From: Pontibacter coccineus
GTDB taxonomy: Bacteria > Bacteroidota > Bacteroidia > Cytophagales > Hymenobacteraceae
DNA length: 64,000 nucleotides
Reading direction: 5' to 3'
Assembly: GCF_030546575.1 (NCBI RefSeq)
Contig: NZ_JAUOTN010000010.1
Location: 62,001-126,000 of the forward strand
Below the pieces are notes generated by a model. It saw nothing but the letters and a program-made list of their open reading frames with translations, did not search any database and was not told where the DNA came from. Positions 1 through 8,674 of the stretch are shown one piece after another. Each line of letters begins with the position of its first letter. Within the stretch, counting starts at the first letter, position 1. Position numbers and translations under genes: made by a program.

Positions 1-152
1 AGATCACGGATAAATCCACTGTGGAAGGGTGGCGCAAGATGACCCACATCTACGACACCGAGCGCGGCAACGAAATCGACTTCGGCACCGAAGCCAAAGA
101 CCTGACCACCCGTGATGTTAGGGTGCATGCCTATGACCGGGAAGGAAATTAA
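1..152 (+). CDS. C-terminal end of an unrecognised protein (partial)
   Basis: An open frame enters from the left edge and ends at TAA 150-152; codons begin at position 3. The visible tail of about 49 residues is hydrophilic and charged and ends in AYDREGN. There is no membrane segment, cysteine motif or known C-terminal tag. I do not recognise the family and the rest lies outside the window. The coding call rests on the open frame and on codon use like that of the neighbouring genes. It is followed directly by an imperfect inverted-repeat spacer before the convergent topoisomerase gene. Confidence 0.6.
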   Translation, partial: ITDKSTVEGWRKMTHIYDTERGNEIDFGTEAKDLTTRDVRVHAYDREGN

Positions 153-349
153 AGGTTGAAAGTTAGAGTTTTTAGGTGTTGGAGAGGGAAGGAATCTGAA
201 ACCGAGCGGACAGATGTCAGTATGTTTTATCTGTGGTAACAGGCTAAAAACTTAAACTCCCTTTTAGGAGCACACTGATCTTATTTCGTTATAAAATGAG
301 TAGTCAATGCAGCCTATACCACTCTTAAACTTTCTAACTCCCAAACTCC
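153..349. repeat. Intergenic imperfect inverted repeat (element E1)
   Basis: The whole gap between two convergent stops is filled by a sequence whose left end (about 156-183, words such as GTTAGAGTT and GTGTTGGAG) is roughly complementary to its right end (about 326-360, CTTTCTAACTCCCAAACTCC). It could form a long imperfect hairpin. It resembles the spacers at 7161, 24437, 27015 and 28507. No gene is seen in it. Confidence 0.5.
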
Positions 350-1429
350 TCAACTCTTCAGGCTTTTCTCCAGCATTTTCAGCACAAAATTTTCCATATT
401 CGTGAGATGTTCGGTCTTGGATTTGGTGGGATCGTGCTTTTTGAGGAAGCTCATCAGTTTGTCTTCCCGGAAGAGGTTCACCACTTCAGGGTGAATGTAG
501 TATTTGCTGCAGACCGTCGGCGTGTTACCAAGGCCCTTGGCCACCTCCTTCACCGCCTCTTTTATACCTTTCTCCTTGTCGATCTCAGGCTTCTCGTCGA
601 TGACGCGCTCCAGGCACTCCACCATGCGCACGGTGCCACCCCAGGTCCTGAAATCCTTCGCTGTGAAATCATAAGCGGTCACCGCCCGCAGGTATTCATT
701 CACGTCCCCTGACTCCAACGTTTGCCGCTCGCCGGCTTCGTCATAATACTGAAACAGGTCATAGCCCGGTATCTCTTTGCACTTCTTCACGAGCTGCGCC
801 AGTCGCCTGTCTTTCAGGTCAATTTTCTGCTCTACCCCTTTCTTGCCCACAAAGGAAAAGGTGACGGTGTGGCCATTGAACGTCACGTGCCGGTCGCGCA
901 GCGTGGTAAGCCCATACGATTTGTTTGATTTGGCATAAGCGCGGTTGCCGACCCGGATCAGCGCGTTGTCCATGATCGACACGACCAGCGCCGTCACTTT
1001 GCGCTTGTCGAGCTGACGGGACTGTATGTCTTGCTGAACCTGCTCGCGTAGCGTGGGCAATGACTTACCAAACGTGATCATGCGGCCGAACTTGGTCAGG
1101 TTGCGGGCATGCTGCCACTCATTGTGGTAAATATACTGCTTGCGCCCTTTGTCATCACGCCCGGTGGCCTGCAAGTGTCCCCGGGCAGTTTTCGCGATCC
1201 AGACTTCGGTCCAGGCAGGCGGTATCACCAGCTTTTTGATGCGCTCAAGTGTCTTTTCGTCTGTCACCTTCTCACCTTTTGAGTCGAGGTAGTAGAAGCC
1301 TGTGCCGGCCTTTTTTCGGGTGATGCCCGGCCTTTCGTCAGAGGTATAGCGCAGGCCCGCCCACTCCGCTGAGAGGGCAGGATCTTTATATAAATTGTGT
1401 AGTTCTTTCTTTGTCATTCGCTCAGGCAT
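350..1429 (-). CDS. DNA topoisomerase IB (poxvirus/bacterial type)
   Basis: This 359-residue protein is the usual length of bacterial type IB topoisomerases, which relax positive and negative supercoils by transient 3'-phosphotyrosyl nicking without ATP. The N-terminal third carries the bacterial TopIB beta-rich domain (GLRYTSDERPGITRKK, then IPPAWTEVWI and GHLQATGRDDKGRKQY). The catalytic half shows the Arg of ALIRVGN, a lysine-rich beta hairpin (FVGKKGVEQKI), the second Arg in FRTWGGT, and the nucleophile region SKYYIHP, with Tyr311 the likely attacking residue. All active-site elements look intact, so it should be active. It stands alone and converges on the gene entering from the left edge. 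In bacteria the enzyme is an accessory topoisomerase with patchy distribution. Confidence 0.93.
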   Translation of the reverse strand: MPERMTKKELHNLYKDPALSAEWAGLRYTSDERPGITRKKAGTGFYYLDSKGEKVTDEKTLERIKKLVIPPAWTEVWIAKTARGHLQATGRDDKGRKQYIYHNEWQHARNLTKFGRMITFGKSLPTLREQVQQDIQSRQLDKRKVTALVVSIMDNALIRVGNRAYAKSNKSYGLTTLRDRHVTFNGHTVTFSFVGKKGVEQKIDLKDRRLAQLVKKCKEIPGYDLFQYYDEAGERQTLESGDVNEYLRAVTAYDFTAKDFRTWGGTVRMVECLERVIDEKPEIDKEKGIKEAVKEVAKGLGNTPTVCSKYYIHPEVVNLFREDKLMSFLKKHDPTKSKTEHLTNMENFVLKMLEKSLKS

Positions 1430-1558
1430 TAGGCGCCTGCTGCCTATAATACATAAAACCCATGCAAAAGTTATCAGCGATAGAAGCTGCCTAACAGCTT
1501 TTGCCTATACCTCCTCAACATTTCCGCTTATATTTGCCTCTGCATAACGATATACTCC

Positions 1559-1969
1559 ATGACCATCCATAAACAGATTTCTTACCTCTACGCTTTTTTT
1601 GGTGTGTTCCTGCTGGGCTGTGGCGCTGTGGCCGTAGACGTAGCCGGCGAGCAGGCCCAAACCGCCCTCTTCACAGGTATAGCCGGTGGCCTGCTGGCGC
1701 TGGTGGCAGGTCACTTCCTGAACAGAAAACAGCGCTGGGGTTTCTTGCTCGGCACCGGCGAGGCAGGACTGCTCACGCTGCTGCTGGGCTGGCGCTCGGG
1801 CACCTATTTTATTCGCCTGCTGGAGATGGTGCAGGAAGCGCCGGAGCCCAACTCCACACACACCGCAGGTATGGCTTTTCTGCTAACAACGGCCATGCTG
1901 GTGGTTGCTTTGCTGACACTGGCCGTGTCCGTTATGTTCGCTAAACAGGTGTTTGCCGAGACAAAATAG
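1559..1969 (+). CDS. Small multi-pass membrane protein of unknown function
   Basis: A 136-residue, strongly hydrophobic protein with about four membrane segments: near residues 9-28, 35-55, 60-77 and 104-128. The loop between the third and fourth segment (EAPEPNSTHT) is polar. I do not recognise a family. The four-helix, glycine-rich layout is reminiscent of small DoxX- or TMEM14-like proteins, but no diagnostic motif is visible. It is divergent from topoisomerase IB and reads toward the M16 peptidase gene 89 bases downstream. Codon use, including an AGGTATAG octamer read as Gly-Ile-Ala at 1675, matches the surrounding core genes. Confidence 0.7.
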   Translation: MTIHKQISYLYAFFGVFLLGCGAVAVDVAGEQAQTALFTGIAGGLLALVAGHFLNRKQRWGFLLGTGEAGLLTLLLGWRSGTYFIRLLEMVQEAPEPNSTHTAGMAFLLTTAMLVVALLTLAVSVMFAKQVFAETK

Positions 1970-2058
1970 GCGTTCGTCTATATTTTCTTATAGCATTAAA
2001 CCTTTATGTGTTATATTGGTCCTAACACAAGACCAATCGTTCACCTAAAACAAATTAT

Positions 2059-4908
2059 ATGCTACAGAAAATCGGTTTGAGTATCGTGCTTACGGCCAGT
2101 GTGGTCAGTGCAGCCGAGGCGCAGACAAAACTCGTGGAGAAGGTAACCAAGAAAAGCGATGAGCTGGTTATACCTTACGAAAAGTATAAACTGGCCAATG
2201 GCCTCACCCTGATCGTGCACGAAGATCACTCCGATCCGGTAGTGCATGTGGACGTAACCTACCACGTAGGCTCCGCCCGCGAAGAAGTAGGCAAGTCCGG
2301 TTTCGCGCACTTCTTTGAGCACATGATGTTCCAGGGCTCCGACAACGTAGCCGACGAGGAGCACTTCAAGATCGTATCGGATGCAGGTGGTACGCTAAAC
2401 GGCACCACCAACCGCGACCGCACCAACTATTTCGAAACCGTACCGAGCAACCAACTGGAGACAGCGCTGTGGCTGGAGGCCGATCGTATGGGCTTCTTGC
2501 TGGACGCTGTAACCCAGAAGAAATTTGAGGTACAGCGCGAAACCGTGAAAAACGAGCGTGGTCAGAACTACGACAACCGTCCTTACGGACTCGTGTACGA
2601 GAAAACATCACAGCACCTTTACCCGCACGGTCACCCTTACTCCTGGACCACGATCGGTTACATCGAAGACCTGAACCGCGTAAACGTAGAAGACCTGAAA
2701 AACTTCTTCCTGCGCTGGTACGGACCAAACAACGCAACGGTAACAGTAGGTGGCGACGTAAACCCGGCTGATGTAGTGAAGCTGGTGGAGAAATACTTTG
2801 GCGCTATACCTACCGGCCCGGCCGTGCAGGACATGAAGCCAATGGTTGCTTCGCTTAACGCAGACCGCTATATCTCTTACGAAGACAATGTGCGCTTCCC
2901 GATGCTGCGCGTAACGTACCCGGTGCCGGAAGCTGGTCACAAAGACGAGCACGCGCTGGACGTACTGGCTGAAATTCTGGGACAGGGACGTAACTCTATC
3001 TTCTACAAAAACTTTGTGAAAGAGCAGAAAGCCCTGCAGGCTTCTGCCATGAACTCTACCTCGGAGCTTGCCGGTGAATTTGGTATCAGCATTATGGCCT
3101 ATCCAAACAGCACTTTGGCTCAGATGGAGGAGCTCCTGCGCAAGTCTATCGCTGAATTTGAAACACGCGGTGTGACCGACGAAGACCTGCAGCGCTACAA
3201 AGCCTCTGCTGAGTCGAGCCTGGTGAACAGAATGGCAAGCGTGAGCGGCAAAGTGTCACAGCTGGCTTCTTACGAAACCTTCCGCAACAACCCGAACTAC
3301 CTGCAGGAAGAAATTCGCCGTATCAACGCGCTGACCAAAGCAGACGTGATGCGTGTGTACAACCAGTACATTAAAGGCAAGCCTTCCGTTATCCTGAGCG
3401 TGGTGCCGAAAGGTAAGCCAGAGATGGTGGCCAAAGCCGACAACTATACGGTTGACACCAAAGTATCAGTAGCCGAGCCGCAGGACTACAGCGTCCTGAG
3501 CTATACCAAGGCAGTGGACACATTCGACCGCACCAAACGCCCGGTAGCGGGTCAGGCCAAAGCCGTGAGCGTACCGAACTTCTATACTTCGAAGTTCAAG
3601 AACGGCATGAAGGTGATCGGTACCAAATCGGACGAGATACCAACCGTAACGCTGCAGCTGACTATACCTGGCGGACACCGCTTGCTGGCCAATAACACGG
3701 GCAAAGCAGGCATCGCTTCGCTTACAGCGTCTCTGATGAACGAAGACACCGAAAACTATACTTCGGAAGACTTCACCAGCGAGCTCGACAAACTGGGTAG
3801 CTCGATCCGCATCGGCTCCGGCACTGAAGACACTTATGTAACGGTGCAGTCGCTGAAGAAGAATCTGGACAAGACACTGGTGCTGCTCGAAGAGCGCCTG
3901 TTCCGTCCGAAGTTCGCACAGGATGACTTTGATCGCCTGAAGAAGCAGCAGCTGGAAGGTATAGCCAACCAGTCCACACAGCCGACGGCCATTGCCAGCA
4001 GCGTGTACAACAAACTGCTTTATGGCGATAACCACATCATGGCCATCCCAACCTCGGGTACAACAGAGTCAGTAACCAGCATCACACTGGATGATGTGAA
4101 GCAGTTCTACGCGGCCAACTTCACGCCTACTGGTTCTGAGCTGGTAGTGGTAGGCGATATCAACGAGAAGGAGATCATCGGCAAACTGGACTTCCTGAAA
4201 AAATGGAAGAAGAAAAATGTGACCGTGCCTGCTGACGTGAAAGCGCCCGCTAATGCAGCCACCAAAATCTATTTCGTGGACAAGCCGGATGCCGCACAGT
4301 CCGAAATCAGGATTGGTTACGTGGGCATGCCTTACGACGCGACCGGTGAGTACTACAGAACTTCGCTGATGAACTTTGTGCTGGGTGGTGCCTTTAACAG
4401 CCGCATCAACCTGAACCTGCGCGAAGACAAAGGCTATACCTATGGTGCCCGCTCCGGCTTCGGTGGCAGCCGCTTTGCAGGTCCGTACACGGCTTCTGCC
4501 GGTGTGCGTGCCGATGCCACGGCTGCTTCTGTAGTGGAGTTCATGAAAGAGATCAACGATTACAGAACCAAAGGCATCACAGAAGATGAACTGCAGTTTA
4601 TGAAGAACTCGATCGGTCAGTCAGATGCCCGCCAGTACGAAACGCCTGCCCAAAAGGCGAACTTCCTGGGCCGCATCCTGCGCTACGACCTGAAGAAGGA
4701 TTACGTAAGCAAGCAGACACAGATTTTGAATAACATCACGAAGCAAGAAATTGACGCTTTGGCAGCCAAGCACCTGCCATCCGACAAGATGCACATCGTG
4801 GTAGTGGGCGACAAGAAGACGGTACTGCCTGAACTGCAGAAACTGAGCTACGAAGTGGTGGAGCTGGATACCAACGGCAACCCCGTAGGTACCTCATCCG
4901 TAAAATAA
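2059..4908 (+). CDS. M16 family zinc metallopeptidase, two-repeat (pitrilysin type)
   Basis: A 949-residue secreted protease with a signal peptide ending near residue 21 (VSAAEAQ). The first M16 domain has the inverted zinc motif HxxEH as HFFEH (His84, Glu87, His88), followed about 75 residues later by the glutamate-rich ligand helix (ETVKNERGQN). The second half, from about residue 510, repeats the M16 fold without HxxEH but keeps the substrate-side motif TYGARSGFGGSR. This is the usual split of catalytic and non-catalytic halves in Bacteroidota periplasmic M16 proteins, which degrade peptides in a clamshell chamber. The gene is monocistronic and closed by a strong hairpin at 4928. The ATG at 2059 directly precedes the signal peptide, so the start is secure. 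Confidence 0.95.
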   Translation: MLQKIGLSIVLTASVVSAAEAQTKLVEKVTKKSDELVIPYEKYKLANGLTLIVHEDHSDPVVHVDVTYHVGSAREEVGKSGFAHFFEHMMFQGSDNVADEEHFKIVSDAGGTLNGTTNRDRTNYFETVPSNQLETALWLEADRMGFLLDAVTQKKFEVQRETVKNERGQNYDNRPYGLVYEKTSQHLYPHGHPYSWTTIGYIEDLNRVNVEDLKNFFLRWYGPNNATVTVGGDVNPADVVKLVEKYFGAIPTGPAVQDMKPMVASLNADRYISYEDNVRFPMLRVTYPVPEAGHKDEHALDVLAEILGQGRNSIFYKNFVKEQKALQASAMNSTSELAGEFGISIMAYPNSTLAQMEELLRKSIAEFETRGVTDEDLQRYKASAESSLVNRMASVSGKVSQLASYETFRNNPNYLQEEIRRINALTKADVMRVYNQYIKGKPSVILSVVPKGKPEMVAKADNYTVDTKVSVAEPQDYSVLSYTKAVDTFDRTKRPVAGQAKAVSVPNFYTSKFKNGMKVIGTKSDEIPTVTLQLTIPGGHRLLANNTGKAGIASLTASLMNEDTENYTSEDFTSELDKLGSSIRIGSGTEDTYVTVQSLKKNLDKTLVLLEERLFRPKFAQDDFDRLKKQQLEGIANQSTQPTAIASSVYNKLLYGDNHIMAIPTSGTTESVTSITLDDVKQFYAANFTPTGSELVVVGDINEKEIIGKLDFLKKWKKKNVTVPADVKAPANAATKIYFVDKPDAAQSEIRIGYVGMPYDATGEYYRTSLMNFVLGGAFNSRINLNLREDKGYTYGARSGFGGSRFAGPYTASAGVRADATAASVVEFMKEINDYRTKGITEDELQFMKNSIGQSDARQYETPAQKANFLGRILRYDLKKDYVSKQTQILNNITKQEIDALAAKHLPSDKMHIVVVGDKKTVLPELQKLSYEVVELDTNGNPVGTSSVK

Positions 4909-4927
4909 ACCATACTACACTTAGAAA

Positions 4928-4957
4928 AAGCCCCTGAAATTCAGGGGCTTTTTTATT
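4928..4957. terminator. Rho-independent terminator after the M16 gene
   Basis: A perfect hairpin with 11-base arms (AAGCCCCTGAA / TTCAGGGGCTT) is followed by a T run at 4949-4954. It lies about 20 bases after the M16 stop codon. Confidence 0.9.
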
Positions 4958-5126
4958 TGCACCGATTTCTGGGTTGTTTACTTCAGCGCACCTTCCAACC
5001 ATGGCTAATTTTAATCCGTAAGGGCATACTAAAATCTATTCGCTTTAGTTTTAAGCCAGTCGCAGGGTATGTTTTTACAGCCTATACCTGCGCATAGCTA
5101 AAACTCATTTTACCACTCTTAATCAA

Positions 5127-5963
5127 ATGATGAAGTATATCAATCGTACTACGCCCTGGCTGCTTGTCTTTGTCAGCGTGTTTTTCATGAGCAGTTGCAA
5201 AGACAATGAGGGCGTGATCTTCTCCATTCAGGACGACATCCGACTGGGTGAGCAAGTTTCGCAGCAGGTTGACTCTACCTTCCGCGCACAAGGCAAGCTG
5301 CTGGAACGCACCTCTACCAACGCCAATGTAAAAAAAGCATACACCCACCTCGACCGCATTGTGAACCGTGTGCTCAGCTCCGGCGAGATCAAGTACAGGA
5401 ACGAGTTTGTCTGGACGGTGAAGATCATTGACGATCGCGAAACGCTGAACGCTTTCGCAGCGCCGGGAGGGCACATTTATGTATACACTGGCTTGATGAA
5501 GTTCCTGGATGACGAAGACCACTTTGCCGGGGTGCTGGCCCACGAAATTGCCCACGCCGACAAGCGCCACAGTGTGCAGCAGCTGCAACGCGACTATGGT
5601 ATAGCCCTGCTGCTCTCCGTAGCTCTTGGCAACAATGCAGGCACACTACAACAAATTGCCGCCCAACTGGCAGGTACACTGGCCGGTCTGCGTTTTAGCC
5701 GGGGAGCCGAGACTGAGGCCGACAACGCCTCGGTGGTATACTTGGATGGTACCGATTACTATGCCTGCGATGGTGCAGCCGGTTTCTTTGTGAAGCTCAA
5801 CTCCCAGGCACAGGGAAGCAACCCGCCTGAGTTCCTGAGCACGCACCCGAACCCGGACAACCGCGTAGAAAACATACAGCAGCAGGCCAAGCAGCGCGGT
5901 TGCGCGACAGACGGAGCCGCCAACACGGACTTCAATGAGCTGAAAAAAAGCCTGAACCTGTAA
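5127..5963 (+). CDS. M48 family metallopeptidase, lipoprotein
   Basis: This 278-residue protein has a lipoprotein signal (FFMSSC, lipidated Cys24), so it should be anchored in the inner or outer membrane facing the periplasm. The M48 zinc motif is HEIAH (His139, Glu140, His143). The third ligand is the first Glu of ETEAD in SRGAETEADNA (Glu195). The conserved AFAAPGGHIYVYTGL stretch before the zinc helix is typical of BepA/LoiP-like proteases that act on misfolded outer-membrane proteins. A C-terminal STHPNPDNRV motif is also typical. Two adjacent ATG codons at 5127 and 5130 are both possible starts. A second M48 protein lies at 11493, but the two share little outside the catalytic motifs. 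Confidence 0.93.
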   Translation: MMKYINRTTPWLLVFVSVFFMSSCKDNEGVIFSIQDDIRLGEQVSQQVDSTFRAQGKLLERTSTNANVKKAYTHLDRIVNRVLSSGEIKYRNEFVWTVKIIDDRETLNAFAAPGGHIYVYTGLMKFLDDEDHFAGVLAHEIAHADKRHSVQQLQRDYGIALLLSVALGNNAGTLQQIAAQLAGTLAGLRFSRGAETEADNASVVYLDGTDYYACDGAAGFFVKLNSQAQGSNPPEFLSTHPNPDNRVENIQQQAKQRGCATDGAANTDFNELKKSLNL

Positions 5964-5968
5964 CACGC

Positions 5969-6000
5969 AAAGGTCTGTCGCAAGGCAGGCCTTTCTGTTT
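5969..6000 (+). terminator. Probable terminator after the M48 lipoprotein gene
   Basis: An 11-base stem with two G-U pairs (AAAGGTCTGTC / GGCAGGCCTTT) and a GCAA loop ends in a T-rich stretch. It begins 5 bases after the stop. Confidence 0.7.
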
Positions 6001-6020
6001 CACCTCTATACCTGCCGACT

Positions 6021-7160
6021 ATGAAAAAGATAAAGACTACTGCTGCGAAGGCTATTTTGAAAGCAGAGGAAAGCTTTGACACCCTGACATTTAATCTGCG
6101 TCGCAAGCTCAACATGTTCGGGCCGCTGCACATCATGGCCTACCGCAGCTATGGCACCCCTACCCGCCTGTATGTGAAAGGCCGCGTGCTGGTCGATAAG
6201 GGGATTACCTTGTCAGAAGAGAATGATTCGCTTTGGGAGAATATCCTGAATATGTACAAGCGTTTCAACAGCCGTGAGATACCGGGAGCACGTGTAGAGC
6301 TGTGTCTGGGAGATCAGAAGCATGAAATCACAACGGATGTGGAAGGCTATTTTGTACTGAACCTCGCACCTGAAAAGCCGCTTGAGTTATCGGATATATG
6401 GCACACCATTGATATCACCCTTTCAGCATCTCCGGTTGAGATGGAAGGTCCGGTAAAGGCGCAGGCACATGTGCTCGTTCCACCTCCAGATGCCGAGTAT
6501 GGCATCATCAGCGACATAGACGACACCATCGTGCGGACGGGCGCCACGAGCCTGCTGCAGACCGGCCGGAACGTACTCCTCAACAATGCGCACTCCCGTA
6601 TACCTTTCCACGGGGTGGCCTCCTTCTACAAGTCCCTGCAACTGGGGCGTAATGGCAAACGCAACAACCCATTCTTCTATGTCTCGAGCAGTCCCTGGAA
6701 CACGTACGACCTGCTATACCATTTTCTGGAGCTGAACGAAATACCACAAGGTCCGCTCCTGCTTCGCGACTTCGGAATAGATGAGAGCAAGCTTGGCTCC
6801 TCCGACCACATGAGCCATAAATACAAGGAAATCGAGAACATTCTGATCACCTACCCGGAGCTTAAATTCATTTTAATTGGTGACAGCGGGCAACAGGATG
6901 CCGAAATTTACGCCGAAGTAGTGCGAAAGCACCCGGGCCGCGTGCTGGCCATCTACATTCGGGATGTGAACATCGAGAAACACACCACCAAAGTAGTCAG
7001 CATCTTCGACGGGTTTAAGGATAGCAAAGAAGTAGAAATGGTACTTGTGAAACAGACCCCGGAAGCCGCTGAACACGCAGCCAAATGCGGTTACATCTTC
7101 ACGGAAGAAATTCCGGAAATAGCCAGAGAAACTAAAGTGGATGCCGAGGGAGATGAGTAA
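6021..7160 (+). CDS. App1-like phosphatidate phosphatase (DUF2183)
   Basis: A 379-residue cytosolic protein with the DUF2183/App1 fold. App1 in yeast is a magnesium-dependent phosphatidate phosphatase of the HAD type. The HAD motif DxDxT is present as SDIDDTI (Asp165, Asp167, Thr169). Later come the family blocks FFYVSSSPWNTYDLL (motif II, the serine cluster) and FILIGDSGQQDAEIY (the acidic motif III/IV). The N-terminal 150 residues form a beta-rich domain (GRVLVDKG, ARVELCLG) found in bacterial members. The natural substrate in bacteria is not settled, so phosphatidate is inference. It follows the M48 gene and its terminator and converges on the lipoprotein gene at 7298 across a repeat spacer. 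Confidence 0.88.
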   Translation: MKKIKTTAAKAILKAEESFDTLTFNLRRKLNMFGPLHIMAYRSYGTPTRLYVKGRVLVDKGITLSEENDSLWENILNMYKRFNSREIPGARVELCLGDQKHEITTDVEGYFVLNLAPEKPLELSDIWHTIDITLSASPVEMEGPVKAQAHVLVPPPDAEYGIISDIDDTIVRTGATSLLQTGRNVLLNNAHSRIPFHGVASFYKSLQLGRNGKRNNPFFYVSSSPWNTYDLLYHFLELNEIPQGPLLLRDFGIDESKLGSSDHMSHKYKEIENILITYPELKFILIGDSGQQDAEIYAEVVRKHPGRVLAIYIRDVNIEKHTTKVVSIFDGFKDSKEVEMVLVKQTPEAAEHAAKCGYIFTEEIPEIARETKVDAEGDE

Positions 7161-7297
7161 TTTAGGGATTGAGTGAGTTGGTGATGGAGTGAGTTCCAAT
7201 TGTTGATTGTTAAATTGTTAATTCAATGATTGAAATCATACACTAACAGCACATTCTCTCAATCACCAATTCACTCAGTCACTCCATCACTCATTTA
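7161..7297. repeat. Intergenic imperfect inverted repeat (element E2)
   Basis: This spacer lies exactly between two convergent stops. The left arm (about 7165-7196, built of GAGTGAGTTGGTGATGGAG) is roughly the reverse complement of the right arm (about 7256-7296, TCAATCACCAATTCACTCAG). The inner part carries GATTGTTAAATTGTTAATT, the arm word of elements E3 and E4. It could act as a bidirectional terminator-like hairpin. Confidence 0.6.
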
Positions 7298-7792
7298 CTA
7301 ACTCGAATGGTCTGCTATGATCTTCCAGCCTTCGGGGAAGCGCTTGATGATAATAGAGAAATGGCCTTGCAGGTCGCCTAGTTCAGCTTCGCGCTGCAGA
7401 TGCCATTTGCCTACCACCAGCATGTGGTCTGCAGCCAGGTGCCGCATCTCTTTCAGGTCGAAGGTCAGTTTGCCCATGGCTGCCGGATCAGGATAACTCT
7501 TGCGGTAGTTGTCCAAGGTCTTTTGCCAGCCATAGGTCAGGCCGCTTTTACCGACAAACAGCAACGAGTCCGATTTCCAGTAGTCCTGCATAAAGCACTC
7601 GAGGTTGCCCTGGCTCCAGCAGACCGATTGCGCGGCCAGCATGTCGCGCACCTGCGCTTCTGCCGCCGCTGTGTCGTGCTGGGCAGGGGCATTGGTGGTC
7701 AGCTCTACCTGCTTCTCTTCGTTCTGCTGACAAGCTGTGAGCGACAAGCCTATACCTAAAGCCAGTGCGTAGATAAACCTATTTCTTTTCAT
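7298..7792 (-). CDS. NTF2-like (DUF4440/SnoaL-type) lipoprotein
   Basis: I start this 164-residue protein at 7792, because the Met there leads directly into a lipoprotein signal ending LSLTAC; upstream in-frame Met codons would put charged residues before it. The mature part has the cone-shaped NTF2-like layout of DUF4440: helix VRDMLAAQSVCWSQGNLECF, then FMQDYWKSDSLLFV, and a C-terminal beta sheet ending FPEGWKIIADHSS. Such proteins bind or turn over small molecules, but the ligand is unknown. The start overlaps the end of mtgA by 14 bases, so the two are probably co-transcribed and translationally coupled. No catalytic residue can be assigned from sequence alone. Confidence 0.85.
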   Translation of the reverse strand: MKRNRFIYALALGIGLSLTACQQNEEKQVELTTNAPAQHDTAAAEAQVRDMLAAQSVCWSQGNLECFMQDYWKSDSLLFVGKSGLTYGWQKTLDNYRKSYPDPAAMGKLTFDLKEMRHLAADHMLVVGKWHLQREAELGDLQGHFSIIIKRFPEGWKIIADHSS

Positions 7793-8516
7793 CTTTTTCG
7801 GGAAGTATGGTTTTGATATAAGTAGTTCCACCCAGTCGGCCCATGGCGCGGGCTATACGTCGCTGCCTGCCCAACACGTAAGCCGACGGCCTTCCTGCGG
7901 AATAGCGGATCGGGTTGGGAAGCACGGCTGCCAGCCGTGCCGACTCCTGACGTCCAACCTCCGAGGCCGGTTTGTTAAAATACTTTTGAGAAGCTGCTTC
8001 CACGCCAAACACCCCATCTCCCATCTCCGCAATGTTCAGGTATACCTCCAGGATGCGTTGCTTGCCCCACAGCACTTCGATCAGAAATGTAAAGTAAGCC
8101 TCTACGCCTTTGCGCAGGTAACTGCGGCCATGCCACAGGAACACGTTCTTGGCCACTTGCTGGCTGATGGTACTGCCGCCCCTGATGTTCTTCCCCTTCT
8201 GATTACGCTTGAAGGCATCGGCAATGGCATCGAAGTCAAAACCGCTGTGCTCCAAGAAAAGCTGGTCTTCGGAGGCTACCACGGCCAGTGGCAACTGCTC
8301 CGACATCTCCTCCAGGGAAACGAACTTATACCTGATTGCGGGGTTATCCTTGCCTGTCGTTCCGGCTTCGGCACGGCGCTTTACCATATGCAGTGTCGCG
8401 GGAGGAGCCACCCAACGGTATACCAACACCCACAGCACACTCAGGAGCACGAGGCTCAGCAAAAGCTTTGTGATGATAAGCCTGATCTCACGAAAGCCCA
8501 GCCGTTTCTTCTTCAT
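7779..8516 (-). CDS. mtgA: Monofunctional biosynthetic peptidoglycan transglycosylase
   Basis: A 245-residue GT51 enzyme that polymerises lipid II into glycan strands at the outer face of the inner membrane. One N-terminal membrane anchor lies at residues 14-34. The GT51 motifs follow in order: SEDQLFLEHSGFD with the catalytic Glu83, RGGSTISQQVAKN, RKGVEAYFTFLIE, and the second glutamate in GKQRILEVYLNIAEMGDGVFG. The absence of a transpeptidase domain and the length mark it as MtgA rather than a class A PBP. It heads a two-gene unit with the overlapping NTF2-like lipoprotein gene. The region upstream is divergent with the Lon-domain gene at 8675. Confidence 0.95.
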   Translation of the reverse strand: MKKKRLGFREIRLIITKLLLSLVLLSVLWVLVYRWVAPPATLHMVKRRAEAGTTGKDNPAIRYKFVSLEEMSEQLPLAVVASEDQLFLEHSGFDFDAIADAFKRNQKGKNIRGGSTISQQVAKNVFLWHGRSYLRKGVEAYFTFLIEVLWGKQRILEVYLNIAEMGDGVFGVEAASQKYFNKPASEVGRQESARLAAVLPNPIRYSAGRPSAYVLGRQRRIARAMGRLGGTTYIKTILPEKDEKK

Positions 8517-8674
8517 TTTAAGCGGTCAAAAATAAGTGCGCAAAGCTAAGTGTTTTGGCTTATAATGCAACAAAAGCAGGCTGCCTGAATCGTTTTACTT
8601 AACACGTGCCTAAACATACCCGTATTCCATATACAAAACCCATACTTGTCTGTTACTCAGCTAAAGAAAAGACC

